Assembly: GCA_001574975.1 (NCBI GenBank)
Contig: KQ965747.1
Location: 66,681-86,426, forward strand
DNA length: 19,746 nucleotides
Direction: 5' to 3'
Source of the DNA: Gonapodya prolifera JEL478
Taxonomy: Eukaryota; Monoblepharomycota; Monoblepharidomycetes; Monoblepharidales; Gonapodyaceae
Positions 1 to 8,006 of this stretch are shown here, piece by piece; the first letter of the stretch is position 1; each line of letters begins with the position of its first letter. The notes under the pieces were generated by a model. It was not told the origin of the DNA and searched no databases. It saw nothing but the letters and a program-made list of their open reading frames with translations. The position numbers and the translations under genes are program-made.

Positions 1-333
1 AGCTGCGAGCTCCTGGCGAAGTTCTTGGTTCTCCCTCTCAAGTTCCTGGACCTGAGAGCGCAAGGTTGGGATCATATCCACTTGGGATTCCAATCTCCTC
101 AAAGTGGCTAATACATTTTGAAACTCCAATCGAGACACATTGCCAGTACCAGTTAAACGTTCTAAAAATTCTACTGAAGAAGTAGGATGAATAGGTTGGG
201 GTCCAGGTGTCTGGATATGCACTCCACTATTGGAAGCAGCAAAGATATCAGATTGATTCCATTCAGTGGCATTTGCCAAGCGGCTTTGATCAATCGGTGT
301 ATCAGGAGTGTGAGAACTGCTAGATGAGTCCAT
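1..333 (-). CDS. Partial coiled-coil protein, N-terminal 111 codons
   Basis: On the minus strand an uninterrupted reading frame runs from an ATG at 331-333 to the left edge of the window, where it is cut off. The first 60 or so residues are Ser/Thr/Pro/Asn-rich and look disordered. The last 45 or so are rich in Leu, Glu, Gln and Arg with heptad-like spacing and end in the acidic/basic run QELERENQELRQEL, typical of a coiled coil. The frame stays open about 125 nt upstream of the ATG, so an earlier start or an upstream exon is possible. I do not recognise a family. The gene lies close to a repeat array and could belong to a mobile element, but nothing visible proves that. Confidence 0.5.
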   Translation of the reverse strand, partial: MDSSSSSHTPDTPIDQSRLANATEWNQSDIFAASNSGVHIQTPGPQPIHPTSSVEFLERLTGTGNVSRLEFQNVLATLRRLESQVDMIPTLRSQVQELERENQELRQELAA

Positions 334-696
334 TTGAGTAATTTGTGTAACAATAATGGTTGCAGAATTGATGATGGCTGAACTTTGCTCACACAACTGC
401 TGGTAACTCAACGAGGGATAGTTCAATTCTGATGAAACTTTGAAGTTAAAAAATTGAATCTATATGACGCGTACGGCCGTTGAGAACGATAGGATATAAC
501 GCTTGGTTCTTGGTCTGCGATTCCACAAGCGAAATTACGCCAGTCAAGATTACGGCTCACTGAGCTGAATAAATCCAACGATGGCGCGTCGCGCTGATAG
601 ATATAATAAGAGAGTATGTCTGTGCAAAAAATCGTGTCCCAGTAAAGCTTCTGTGCCTTGCAATAAGCTAAAAACNGGGTGTGCAAGTTTGGCGTA
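334..696. other. Gene-free stretch upstream of the coiled-coil gene
   Basis: No convincing gene is seen. The minus-strand open frame here runs into the repeat array and through the single ambiguous base N at 676, so it is taken as chance. Just after the N, a short segment (about 679-693) resembles the hairpin loop of the downstream repeat in reverse orientation. The stretch presumably carries the promoter of the minus-strand coiled-coil gene. Confidence 0.4.
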
Positions 697-795
697 ATGC
701 TACACAACCTAGGTGAGCTGCACGAGCCTGTAAACTGCAGGAACGTGTATATATATGAGCAAAGATACATAATATGTTGTAGCGCACACAGAACT

Positions 796-841
796 CACCT
801 GCAGGAACGTGACGCCAAACTTGGGGCACGCCCTGCAGGTG
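796..841. repeat. Hairpin repeat, copy 1
   Basis: Inverted arms CACCTGCAGG...CCTGCAGGTG flank a loop containing GCCAAACTTGGGG. This copy has a mismatch in the arm next to the loop, where CACGCCC replaces CACGTCC. The arms include PstI/SbfI-like CCTGCAGG palindromes. Confidence 0.85.
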
Positions 842-955
842 CACTCATCTAAATACATGACCACAGTAGTGGCACAGCACTTAACACCTCACACTATATA
901 TACCATGTCAATGGATGACACCTGAGGCTATGGTGACAGTAATGTGCATAGAACT

Positions 956-1001
956 CACCTGCAGGAACGTGATGCCAAACTTAGGGCATGTCCTGCAGGT
1001 G
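956..1001. repeat. Hairpin repeat, copy 2
   Basis: Same structure as the copy 160 bp upstream, with loop GCCAAACTTAGGG. The right arm reads CATGTCC, which still permits a G-U pair if the sequence is transcribed. Confidence 0.85.
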
Positions 1002-1233
1002 TGCACATCTAAACCCGCGGCCACAGTAGTGGCACAGCAGCTAATACCCAACACTCATACTACACTATATACTCCATGTTAGTGGATGTCAGTGTGACAG
1101 GAGACTGACTGAGCGATGCGGGATTTGCTTGTCTGCCTCATCCAGCCCCTCCAACCAGCAAAGAGCAGTAATAATATTATTAACTAGAAGTCTATAAAAT
1201 TTATTGGTTTACATGTAAATAATGTTCCAATAC

Positions 1234-1262
1234 GGGGGGGGGGCTGGGGGAGGGGGGGGTGG
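1234..1262 (+). other. G-rich tract, potential G-quadruplex
   Basis: Runs of ten, five, eight and two G are separated by only CT, A and T. The tract lies immediately beyond the 3' end of the decayed Harbinger transposase and could form a four-stranded structure. It may mark the element boundary, but no matching terminal repeat was found. Confidence 0.6.
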
Positions 1263-1283
1263 CACCAAAAGTGCAATGAAGTT

Positions 1284-2417
1284 TCACTCCCATACAAACA
1301 TGTATGAGCATTTAGTTAGTAAAATACTGCAAAAAAAATATAATGCAATGGAGACAACAAAACCTTATGCATTTGCTGCCAGTCCAGAGTGGCAAATTCT
1401 GTTTTCGCCTTCCCCCATCCCCACTCCACACAAATCTGATGCTGGCTCATCTCCACATTACAAGTGTGCTGTTCCAGCATTGGAAAAGCCGACTTGAAGG
1501 GGTACTGGAGGTGGTGGAATTTGGCTGAGTACCCAGGGTCACTGTAGACGAAGAGAATTTAGCTGTTGGGACCAAAGCTGAAAAGGGCATAGAGCACCGA
1601 TTCAAAGGCAAACAATGACAATTGCAGCACTCACCATGTTCAACAAGAAGATCTTTGATCCCGCTCTGTTTTCATAAAGTAATGTCATGAAATGGGCTGT
1701 TGAATGGCCCCCCAAGATGTATCATGATCCTGTCCCAGGCCATAATTCTGTGAAACGTTAGTGCTGGTATGCAATGATGTCTGTTAAACAAGTGCCACTG
1801 ATACTGCAATGGTCTGCATATCTGCAAGACTGTGCTGTCCACAAATCCAAAGCAATCCACATATGTTGTGCCGGTGTCCCAAACAGCATCATCGTATTCC
1901 TGGAGAACCTCTGATGTGAGCCAATCCTTGTTTCAGTACAAAACATCACTGAATAATGTGCAGATATGGGCAATGTCCCACTGGTAAATCCATGAAATCT
2001 CACTGCCTTCACAGCCAAACTCCTTGCCAAGGTCATCCAAGTGGGAGAGGCAGCGGAGCACAATACAGAGTATCTCAATCTCAGGTACTATAAATCTGTT
2101 GTCCATGCTGACAATTGCAGGTATGTGGAGGGCTTGTTGGTTTTGTCAAACCTGACCACAGACGCTGCCCATGTCATCCAATGCCCAATCCATGGAGAGA
2201 ATGGCACAGCAACTCACCTAAACCTCAGCCCACAGTCCGCAGGTGTCATTGCATCCAGATCCATGCAAGTGGAGGGGAGAGTAGGGTGTTCCCATGGGAT
2301 GATTGAAGTGGCAAGGGTGAGTGCTGCTTGGAGCAAAATCTGGCACCGCCGCTGTTCCTGCCTCCTATGCGTGCTCATGACGGCCATTCCAGCAAGCTCT
2401 AAGGAGGATTGGTCCAT
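1284..2417 (-). pseudogene. Decayed PIF/Harbinger transposase (DDE_Tnp_4 type)
   Basis: Read on the minus strand, the pieces line up with a Harbinger-type transposase. The N-terminal piece starts at the ATG at 2417 and is followed by a likely GTGAGT intron near 2205-2145. A helical segment with RFIVPE follows, then the first catalytic Asp in GFVDST with the ICRP motif (about 1850), and a segment ending GPFNSPFHD. After another intron come YSDPGY with the second Asp (about 1540) and VEWGWG with the catalytic Glu (about 1420). Breaks are a TGA after DVLY, a TGA after HDITL, a TAA before ILFVYSDP, and a frame change at the run of eight A at 1331-1338, after which the frame runs to a stop at 1284. 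All three acidic residues survive but the frame is lost, so it is taken as non-functional. Confidence 0.85.
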
Positions 2418-2695
2418 CAGGGAAAGAATTGTGCATTGATGTTTTTAAATTGTGTACAAGGTCAATAATCAAGTTCTCACTCAAGGCGGCTGCACTATTT
2501 TTGCAAGTGTAAACTAAATTGTTGCGCAAGGTCCCTATTGAGTAAAAGTTTCTGACCTTGGATTTAAGTCAAGGGGAGGAAAAGCAGGTTGCACTGCCTT
2601 GTGTTCTTAGTGGAGGGTTCAGTGTGTTGAATTGGGAGAAGGGCAATAGAGAATTCCAGATATGGTGATCTTGATGTTCACTGGTCTTGAGTAGT
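2418..2695. other. Gene-free stretch between Harbinger remnant and hAT element
   Basis: No gene is seen. It is probably the 5' flank of the Harbinger element, and the hAT insertion site lies at its right end. I could not find Harbinger terminal repeats here. Confidence 0.4.
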
Positions 2696-2703
2696 GCACT
2701 GTT
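2696..2703. repeat. Left target-site duplication of the hAT element
   Basis: GCACTGTT directly precedes the left terminal repeat and is repeated exactly at 5459-5466 after the right one. Eight bases is the standard duplication length for the hAT superfamily. Confidence 0.95.
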
Positions 2704-2726
2704 CAAAGAAATTTTTGAGTGAGTTA
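2704..2726 (+). repeat. Left terminal inverted repeat of hAT
   Basis: Twenty-three bases that match the reverse complement of 5436-5458 without a mismatch. Confidence 0.95.
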
Positions 2727-2977
2727 CTCACTCATTTTAAGGCAACTCGTACTCGCTCGGACCTTTGGTGCTGCCAACTTGCGAGTTGCGAGTTGACGGC
2801 TTTTGCAACTTGCAACTCTCTTGGCTGAATTCGGCTAAATTACCGCTCTTCATCAAACAATGCGATTTTGTTCAGCTCAATAGCATTAAAACTATCTAAA
2901 CCGTACATGAAATATCTGTATAATTTTGCTTCCACTTTTTCACCAAAGTTAGATTTCTAATCATCTCTGCCCCCAAC

Positions 2978-5266
2978 CTACACCTCCTTGGATGCAGAGA
3001 AGATCCGTTCCGATTCTGCACTACTCCCTGGAACTCCCATTATCGTGCGTGCGATCTGTTGGAGTCCCGGAAGGTCATTCCGTGACCTCGAATACTCGAG
3101 CACATCCTGGTCCTTCCCTTGCCGTGGTTCCTACCGGTACTGCTCCATCTCTCCCTGTGTGTTCCCTTTGCCCAAGAATTCCATTTCCAAGTCGTCGTCC
3201 AAGAAGGCGGGGTTCCCCTGAGGTGTTACGAGTGCACTGGATGGTGCAACACGATCAAGCTCACCTTGGAGGAGTTCCCTTGCCCGTCCAATGAGCTCCT
3301 GCTCCCAGTTCTCTTCCGCCATCCATCCGAGCTTGAGCAATGGGTGGAGGACTGATGATGGGTGAAAATCAAGGAGTTAATACCAAAATCAACTTCCCCC
3401 TTGCCTGACCGAACTCACCAACAGAGAGCATATAAAGCCGTGAATCGTCAGTTTTTCTGTAGTATGTCTGGAGTTTGCTCAGAATGATACTCCGCGTATC
3501 CTCCAAACATTGTTCCCTGCCAAAGTCTGCGTCCTCAGGTCTATCCATCACCAAGTTGAAGACTGGGACCACCATACAGAGGGTCGGGATCTTGGCAGCC
3601 TCAACTTTCTTTAGGGCAAAGGCAAGGGGCTTCAATGCGCATTAGATTCCTTCTCAACTGAGCAGTAGAGGGAACACTCACCATCAGAAGCACCTTCATG
3701 TGCTTCAAGTATTCCCAATCCACATCTGTCAGTTTCCACTTCCATAATGCCTTCTCCTTTGTAACAAGCTTGTTGATTTCAATGCAGTCTGCAAGTGCCT
3801 GAATGATTGTGTCGTAGTCAGAGCGCCATCTTGTTTTGACTGGAGCAACCAGTTCCTGTGAATGCTTCAAGGGGTTGGTAAATTGAGCGGCGTACTTCTT
3901 GCAGAGTTGAGTGGTATGTCGAATCCTGAAAATGATGTGGTAGAGCTGCAATCAGAGTGAAAAAGTAGTGATAGAATGTGATAGAAGAATGCGGGAAACA
4001 TCGGAAACTCACCTTTTCCACTGGTCCTTGTCCCATTGCCTCCACCATGCGCTCTTCATTGATAGTCGGAATTCGGAGGTTGGCAAGGCCGGCCTTCACT
4101 GCAATGTTCAAAATATGCGAAAGGCATTGCACATGTGAATTGATGGCGTCAAAGTCCTCGTTGATCCCGTCCATGTCTGCCATTGCACGCATCATGGTGT
4201 TGTTGTTGCTCCCATTGTTGGTGGTGACAGAAAGTAGCTGTTTGTGGAACATTTGTGAAATTGAAAAACAGCTAATTCACGAATTGATTCCACTTACCTT
4301 ATGAAATACTCCAAGCCTCCTCAATGAGTCTGCAACATGGCTGCAATTTGTTCTCCTGTATGCTCCCCCTTGACATGAATGAAATCAAGCAGGATGGACT
4401 TGAGTGTCCAATCCTGCCCAATCCAATGACCCGTCACAGCCGCAAAAGAAAACCTGGAATCCCGAGAGGTCCACATGTCCGTTGTAATTGATAGCCTTTC
4501 ACAGTCAGTCTGTGCAAAAATTCAGTTGAAAAACTGAGAGCAGGACCACATCCAACAATTACCTTCAAGAGCTCCGAAATGACACCCTCCACCCTCGCCA
4601 TCTCCTGCGGGATGTCAAAACGAATCATCTCAATGCCAATTTCAGGTGGATTGTGGTGGAGAACTGCAAGAACCTGCCAGAACCATGGACTCTCCACCTT
4701 GGAGATGGGCTGGTTTGAGCAAGCCACCCAGTTTAGAAGGGCGGCTTGCAGCCGGTCCACGTCAACGCTCTAATGTAGTGTGTTATTAGAATGTAAAAAG
4801 AACAAGCAGACCACTCACTTTGTTTCGCTTCCGCTTCAACTTCAACGTGTCCTCAAGTGTTGGTTGGCGGATCATCTCCGGTTTCAGCTCCGCAAGTACC
4901 CTCTCATCCTTGATTGAGTTGGCGTAGTATTGTTTGACGTGGATTTGGAGAGTTGTCGTCGATTTCTGGTTGGTCATGTCGTATCTGGGTTTGGCCAGTC
5001 ACGCACCCAAACCCAAACCAAAACGCAAGGCCTTCAAAATTAAACACTCACATCGCTCCATTGCATCCATTTTTCCCCTTCTCCAAACAAATTGCGCGGG
5101 TTTGCTTGCCTTTTGCCTGTTTCTTGAAGTGGTCATCCCGGAACACCCAAGAGGCCGGCCTATGGGTGCTGACACGTGGCTTGCAGTCCCTCCAGCCGTC
5201 TGCATTGATTGTATCCGAGAGTTCTGAATCGGAGACGTTAATGGTGGGGGATGGGGCCTCAGACAT
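2978..5266 (-). pseudogene. hAT transposase, eight exons, frameshifted and stopped
   Basis: Exons (minus): 5266-5052, 4984-4819, 4769-4563, 4509-4298, 4237-4013, 3945-3682, 3629-3419 and 3351-2978, all with GT..AG introns of 53-68 nt. Phases agree everywhere except exon 4, which is one base short (near 4342), shifting the frame. Exon 1 plus the start of exon 2 is a weak BED-like zinc-finger region (SWVF, then CLEKGKNGC). The first catalytic Asp is in TTDMWTSRDSR (exon 4). The second block reads VTTNNGSNNN, where the family normally has Asp (TDNAS). The C-terminal dimerisation domain is clear (DVLEYSRSR, VPGSSAESERIFS) but follows an in-frame TAG at 3131-3133. Further in-frame sequence resembling transposase continues past the stop at 2978. 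The copy is probably inactive but could be mobilised in trans. Confidence 0.9.
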
Positions 5267-5435
5267 GTTTGTATGGGTGTATATTATTTTGGCCACAATA
5301 TTAGTTACAAAATAAGAGTGCGAGTTGACAAGTTAACTTGCGAGTTGAAAACGATCAACTCGCAACTTGCTATTTTTGAAAACCAACCAACTCAATTTGC
5401 TTTGAGCAAGTTGAGCAAGTTTTTGAGCGAGTTTT

Positions 5436-5458
5436 TAACTCACTCAAAAATTTCTTTG
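5436..5458 (-). repeat. Right terminal inverted repeat of hAT
   Basis: Perfect inverted match to 2704-2726 and followed at once by the second copy of GCACTGTT. Confidence 0.95.
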
Positions 5459-5466
5459 GCACTGTT
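5459..5466. repeat. Right target-site duplication of the hAT element
   Basis: GCACTGTT, identical to 2696-2703. Confidence 0.95.
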
Positions 5467-6328
5467 GGGATATGGAATCTGGATTTTTTTTCTCCACGAT
5501 GTCAATAACCCAAATTCACAATTGAATAAATAAATACAAAAGAACAGTGTCAACACTTCATTGTGCCTATTGCTCATAACTTTGTTGTGGATCTGGCATT
5601 TTATTTCTGCAAACAACTATTTCTTCACAAACGCCATACGTGTCGCAGCTATCTAGATCTCCTTGCGTCCACAAAGCATTGTTGGCCTGATCAGGTTCTG
5701 ACCAATTGTTTCAGAGCCGCATTCCTCTCAAGTAAGATTGTGAGTTGTTGTTGCTGCAATCGTTGAAGTATTGTAAGTTGTGCAAAATCAGAGAGTATAA
5801 CCTCAGTGAGCTACATGTGATATGGTACCCATTAATTGACTTCAACAGAATCAGTACGTTGCTGGAACGCCAGTCAACTCTCACGTATTCAGGTTCTTGA
5901 GCACTTCTCTTTTTTGTTGTTTGATTTGTTCTGCAGCTTCAAATTGCCTTGTGAGCTACGAAATTGTGACACCTGTGCTCGCATGTTTGCATCTCCAAAT
6001 ATCTTTTGCGTGCTTTGTGTGCGTCCAGAGTCTCATGGTTCCACAACAAGATTGATGAATTATTCATACATTGCAAACAAAACTCAGTAACTACATCATC
6101 ATCATCATAAACATCATTATCATCATTGAGGTCAGCATTCCGATCTGGCTCGGATTCATTGTAAAATCAAAAATGTCACATCCCACCAAGTTTGAAGAAT
6201 GCTCTCCGTCCATGTTGCTTTGCTTCACACCTGATCTCTTCAACTATTTGATCAAGGTGGCCTTGCGAATAAATTTTTCCCATTTGGCACATGAAAATGA
6301 TTTTGAAATAATCTGTCCCTGGCATGAC
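5467..6328. other. AT-rich gene-free stretch with a CAT microsatellite
   Basis: Only short unconvincing open frames occur. Positions 6094-6127 form an imperfect (CAT)n microsatellite. The right end presumably contains the 3' untranslated region of the F-box gene that ends at 6329. Confidence 0.5.
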
Positions 6329-7568
6329 TCAAAAGAAGGCGCTCCATTTTGAGTCTGATTGCTTCTGAATTAAGTACTCCACGTGATCATGTGCATCATT
6401 CCATTGGGATGGAGTCTCTGGAATGACTCTAATGTCAAGCTCCAAAACAAACTTGGAGATTGATGGAGAAGTGTCCTTTAACATCCCAGCAAGGAGTCCA
6501 AGGCTGTCAAATGTAAAATCTCTGTTGTAGAATACCATTCCCGACTTGCCACACTGGTGCACCTGACCCCAAGTTATGAATGATTCCGCATGATAGATGG
6601 TGTAGTGAGCCTTTGACTTCAAGGCAGCGTCTGTAAGGATCCCAAACCAAGCTGCAATGTCTGATGGAGTGGTAGGGCAGTGCAAAAATATGAATCCCAT
6701 TTGATCAAGTTGAAACGTCCCCAATGCATCGAACTTGGGAAACATCTTTAACACCTGAAAAGGCTCAAGTGCTGTACTTGCATCCCAAATTACACCCGTT
6801 ATCTTCACTCTGACGTCTTCAGGGATATTGAAAGACTCCTCAACAGACAGATCCCACTCAAACAGCTGGATCTGCAGTTGCTGATCCTCCTTGAGCTCCC
6901 TTGCTATATCTGCTACCTCCTTCCACGTCGACACAATCAGGGTTTTAGTTCTGCATTCCAGGAAATGCCATGGGTTCAGAAACCGTCGCGATATCTTGTT
7001 GGTCACGACATAAGGAGCTCGAAGCTCCCGCGTCATACATTGCATGTCACAGGTAGCTCAAATGTCTCCGCTGATACCCTGAAAGTCATTTTGCGAGATG
7101 CAGAGCTCCCGAACAGCCGCGATAACGTGTGACTCTGGCCCAGGACCGACGTGACGAGGATCTCGGCCGATTGCAAAACATCCTCCGCCAAGTGAGCGCT
7201 CCGGCACATGAAAAATGAGTCCTCGATTGCGATTTTGGCGTTCACGGCATTCCATTTGGGCATTTGTCTCCTGGTACGATCCCCACAGAGCGATCGTCCA
7301 CCAAAAATTGGTACATTGGGGCAACAAGATCACAACTGTCTGCCAGCTCCGGGTATCGCAGGTCTGGGAGGCAGAGCAGGAAGTTCTTGGGAATGAAGTG
7401 GCACACGAACAGGCTGATCGAACTGCCAACTTTCCCATCGTTTCCAGGGGCGGCGGTGCGCTGATTGACGAGCCATGCCTTGGAGACGCGCGGTACGACC
7501 GAGTAGAAGGTCGACGGAGGGAGGTTGCGGAAGATGCGGTGCACGATCTGCGGCGGCAAGACATCCAT
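6329..7568 (-). CDS. F-box protein, about 373 residues, three exons
   Basis: Residues 1-45 form an F-box: MDVLPPQIVHRIFRNLPPST followed by VVPRVSKAW. F-box proteins bind Skp1 and bring substrates to SCF ubiquitin ligases; this is family knowledge, and the target is unknown. Proposed exons: 7568-7287, 7221-7078, 7024-6329, all phase 0. Intron 2 (7025-7077, 53 nt) is convincing. Intron 1 (7222-7286) uses a GTGGGG donor and is less certain; if it is wrong, the gene has a frameshift there. The body after the F-box has no repeat I recognise. A start 15 codons upstream (7613) is also in frame, but the ATG at 7568 sits directly before the F-box. A related decayed F-box gene lies at 18836-19345. Confidence 0.7.
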
Positions 7569-8006
7569 TACTGGCCAGCGACTGGTACGGGGCGATCCAG
7601 ATGAATATCGCACGACAATAGAGCACTTCCATTGACTGGTTTCTCACCTTTCGCGCTCCATTGGCGGTTTCGTGTTCACTGGATAGCTCAAGCAGACACA
7701 AATGAACTCATTCCAATTCATTTTGAGGGCCCTCCGATAGTTGAACCTGTATCAGAGGATAAATGCATTCATATGCAAGATCTGCAATGGTCCAACACCT
7801 CATGAGTATTTAATTGGCATGTCAAATGATCTTTTTTGCAGTCCTGGCTTCCATCAAGGCATGCCTTGGCTCTTTGGGCTTGACCCGAGCTCAAAATTAC
7901 ATCATGAACTGCTTTATTTACTCTCATTATAGTAATCAATCTTTGGGGAGATCAATCGAACAACAAAAAAGCACAATCTTCGTCATGATACACCACACCA
8001 CCTGGA
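7569..8006. other. Gene-free stretch between F-box and RNase H-like genes
   Basis: No gene is seen. It should hold the promoter of the minus-strand F-box gene and the 3' end of the minus-strand RNase H-like transcript. Confidence 0.5.

Larger units (their letters stand above)
697..1100. repeat. Composite dispersed repeat, copy 1, with two 160-bp tandem units
   Basis: A leader block at 699-755 (beginning GCTACACAACCTAGGTGAGC) is followed by two tandem units, about 779-939 and 944-1100, whose hairpins start exactly 160 bp apart (796 and 956). Each unit contains the same long hairpin, a second small hairpin CCAC-AGTA-GTGG (861-872 and 1021-1032), a TATATA-like run and a final GTGACAG. The leader and one hairpin unit recur at 19473-19613 in the same orientation. 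No coding potential or transposase is visible. It could be a short non-autonomous element or a local satellite; the class is unknown. Confidence 0.85.
2704..5458 (-). mobile_element. hAT DNA transposon, 2755 bp, ends intact
   Basis: The ends carry perfect 23-bp inverted repeats at 2704-2726 and 5436-5458, beginning CAAAGAAATTTTTGAG, and are flanked by the identical 8-bp GCACTGTT. The left end holds a short palindrome GAGTGAGTTACTCACTC. Sub-terminal motifs AACTTGCGAGTTG occur at 2776-2788 and 5335-5347, and an inverted CAACTCGCAACTTG starts at 5356; such repeats commonly bind hAT transposase. The interior carries one minus-strand, eight-exon transposase gene. The perfect ends and target duplication argue for recent insertion, while the gene itself is damaged. 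Confidence 0.95.

Noticed and set aside
423-770. Minus-strand frame of 115 codons
   Set aside because: It runs through the ambiguous base and into the dispersed repeat, and has no recognisable domain or composition typical of a protein.
796-1001. Possible CRISPR-like array
   Set aside because: There are only two tandem units of 160 bp with similar spacers, in a eukaryotic context and without cas genes.
1222-1497. Plus-strand frame of 91 codons starting in the G-rich tract
   Set aside because: It is antisense to the Harbinger transposase C-terminus; the Gly run comes from the poly-G tract.
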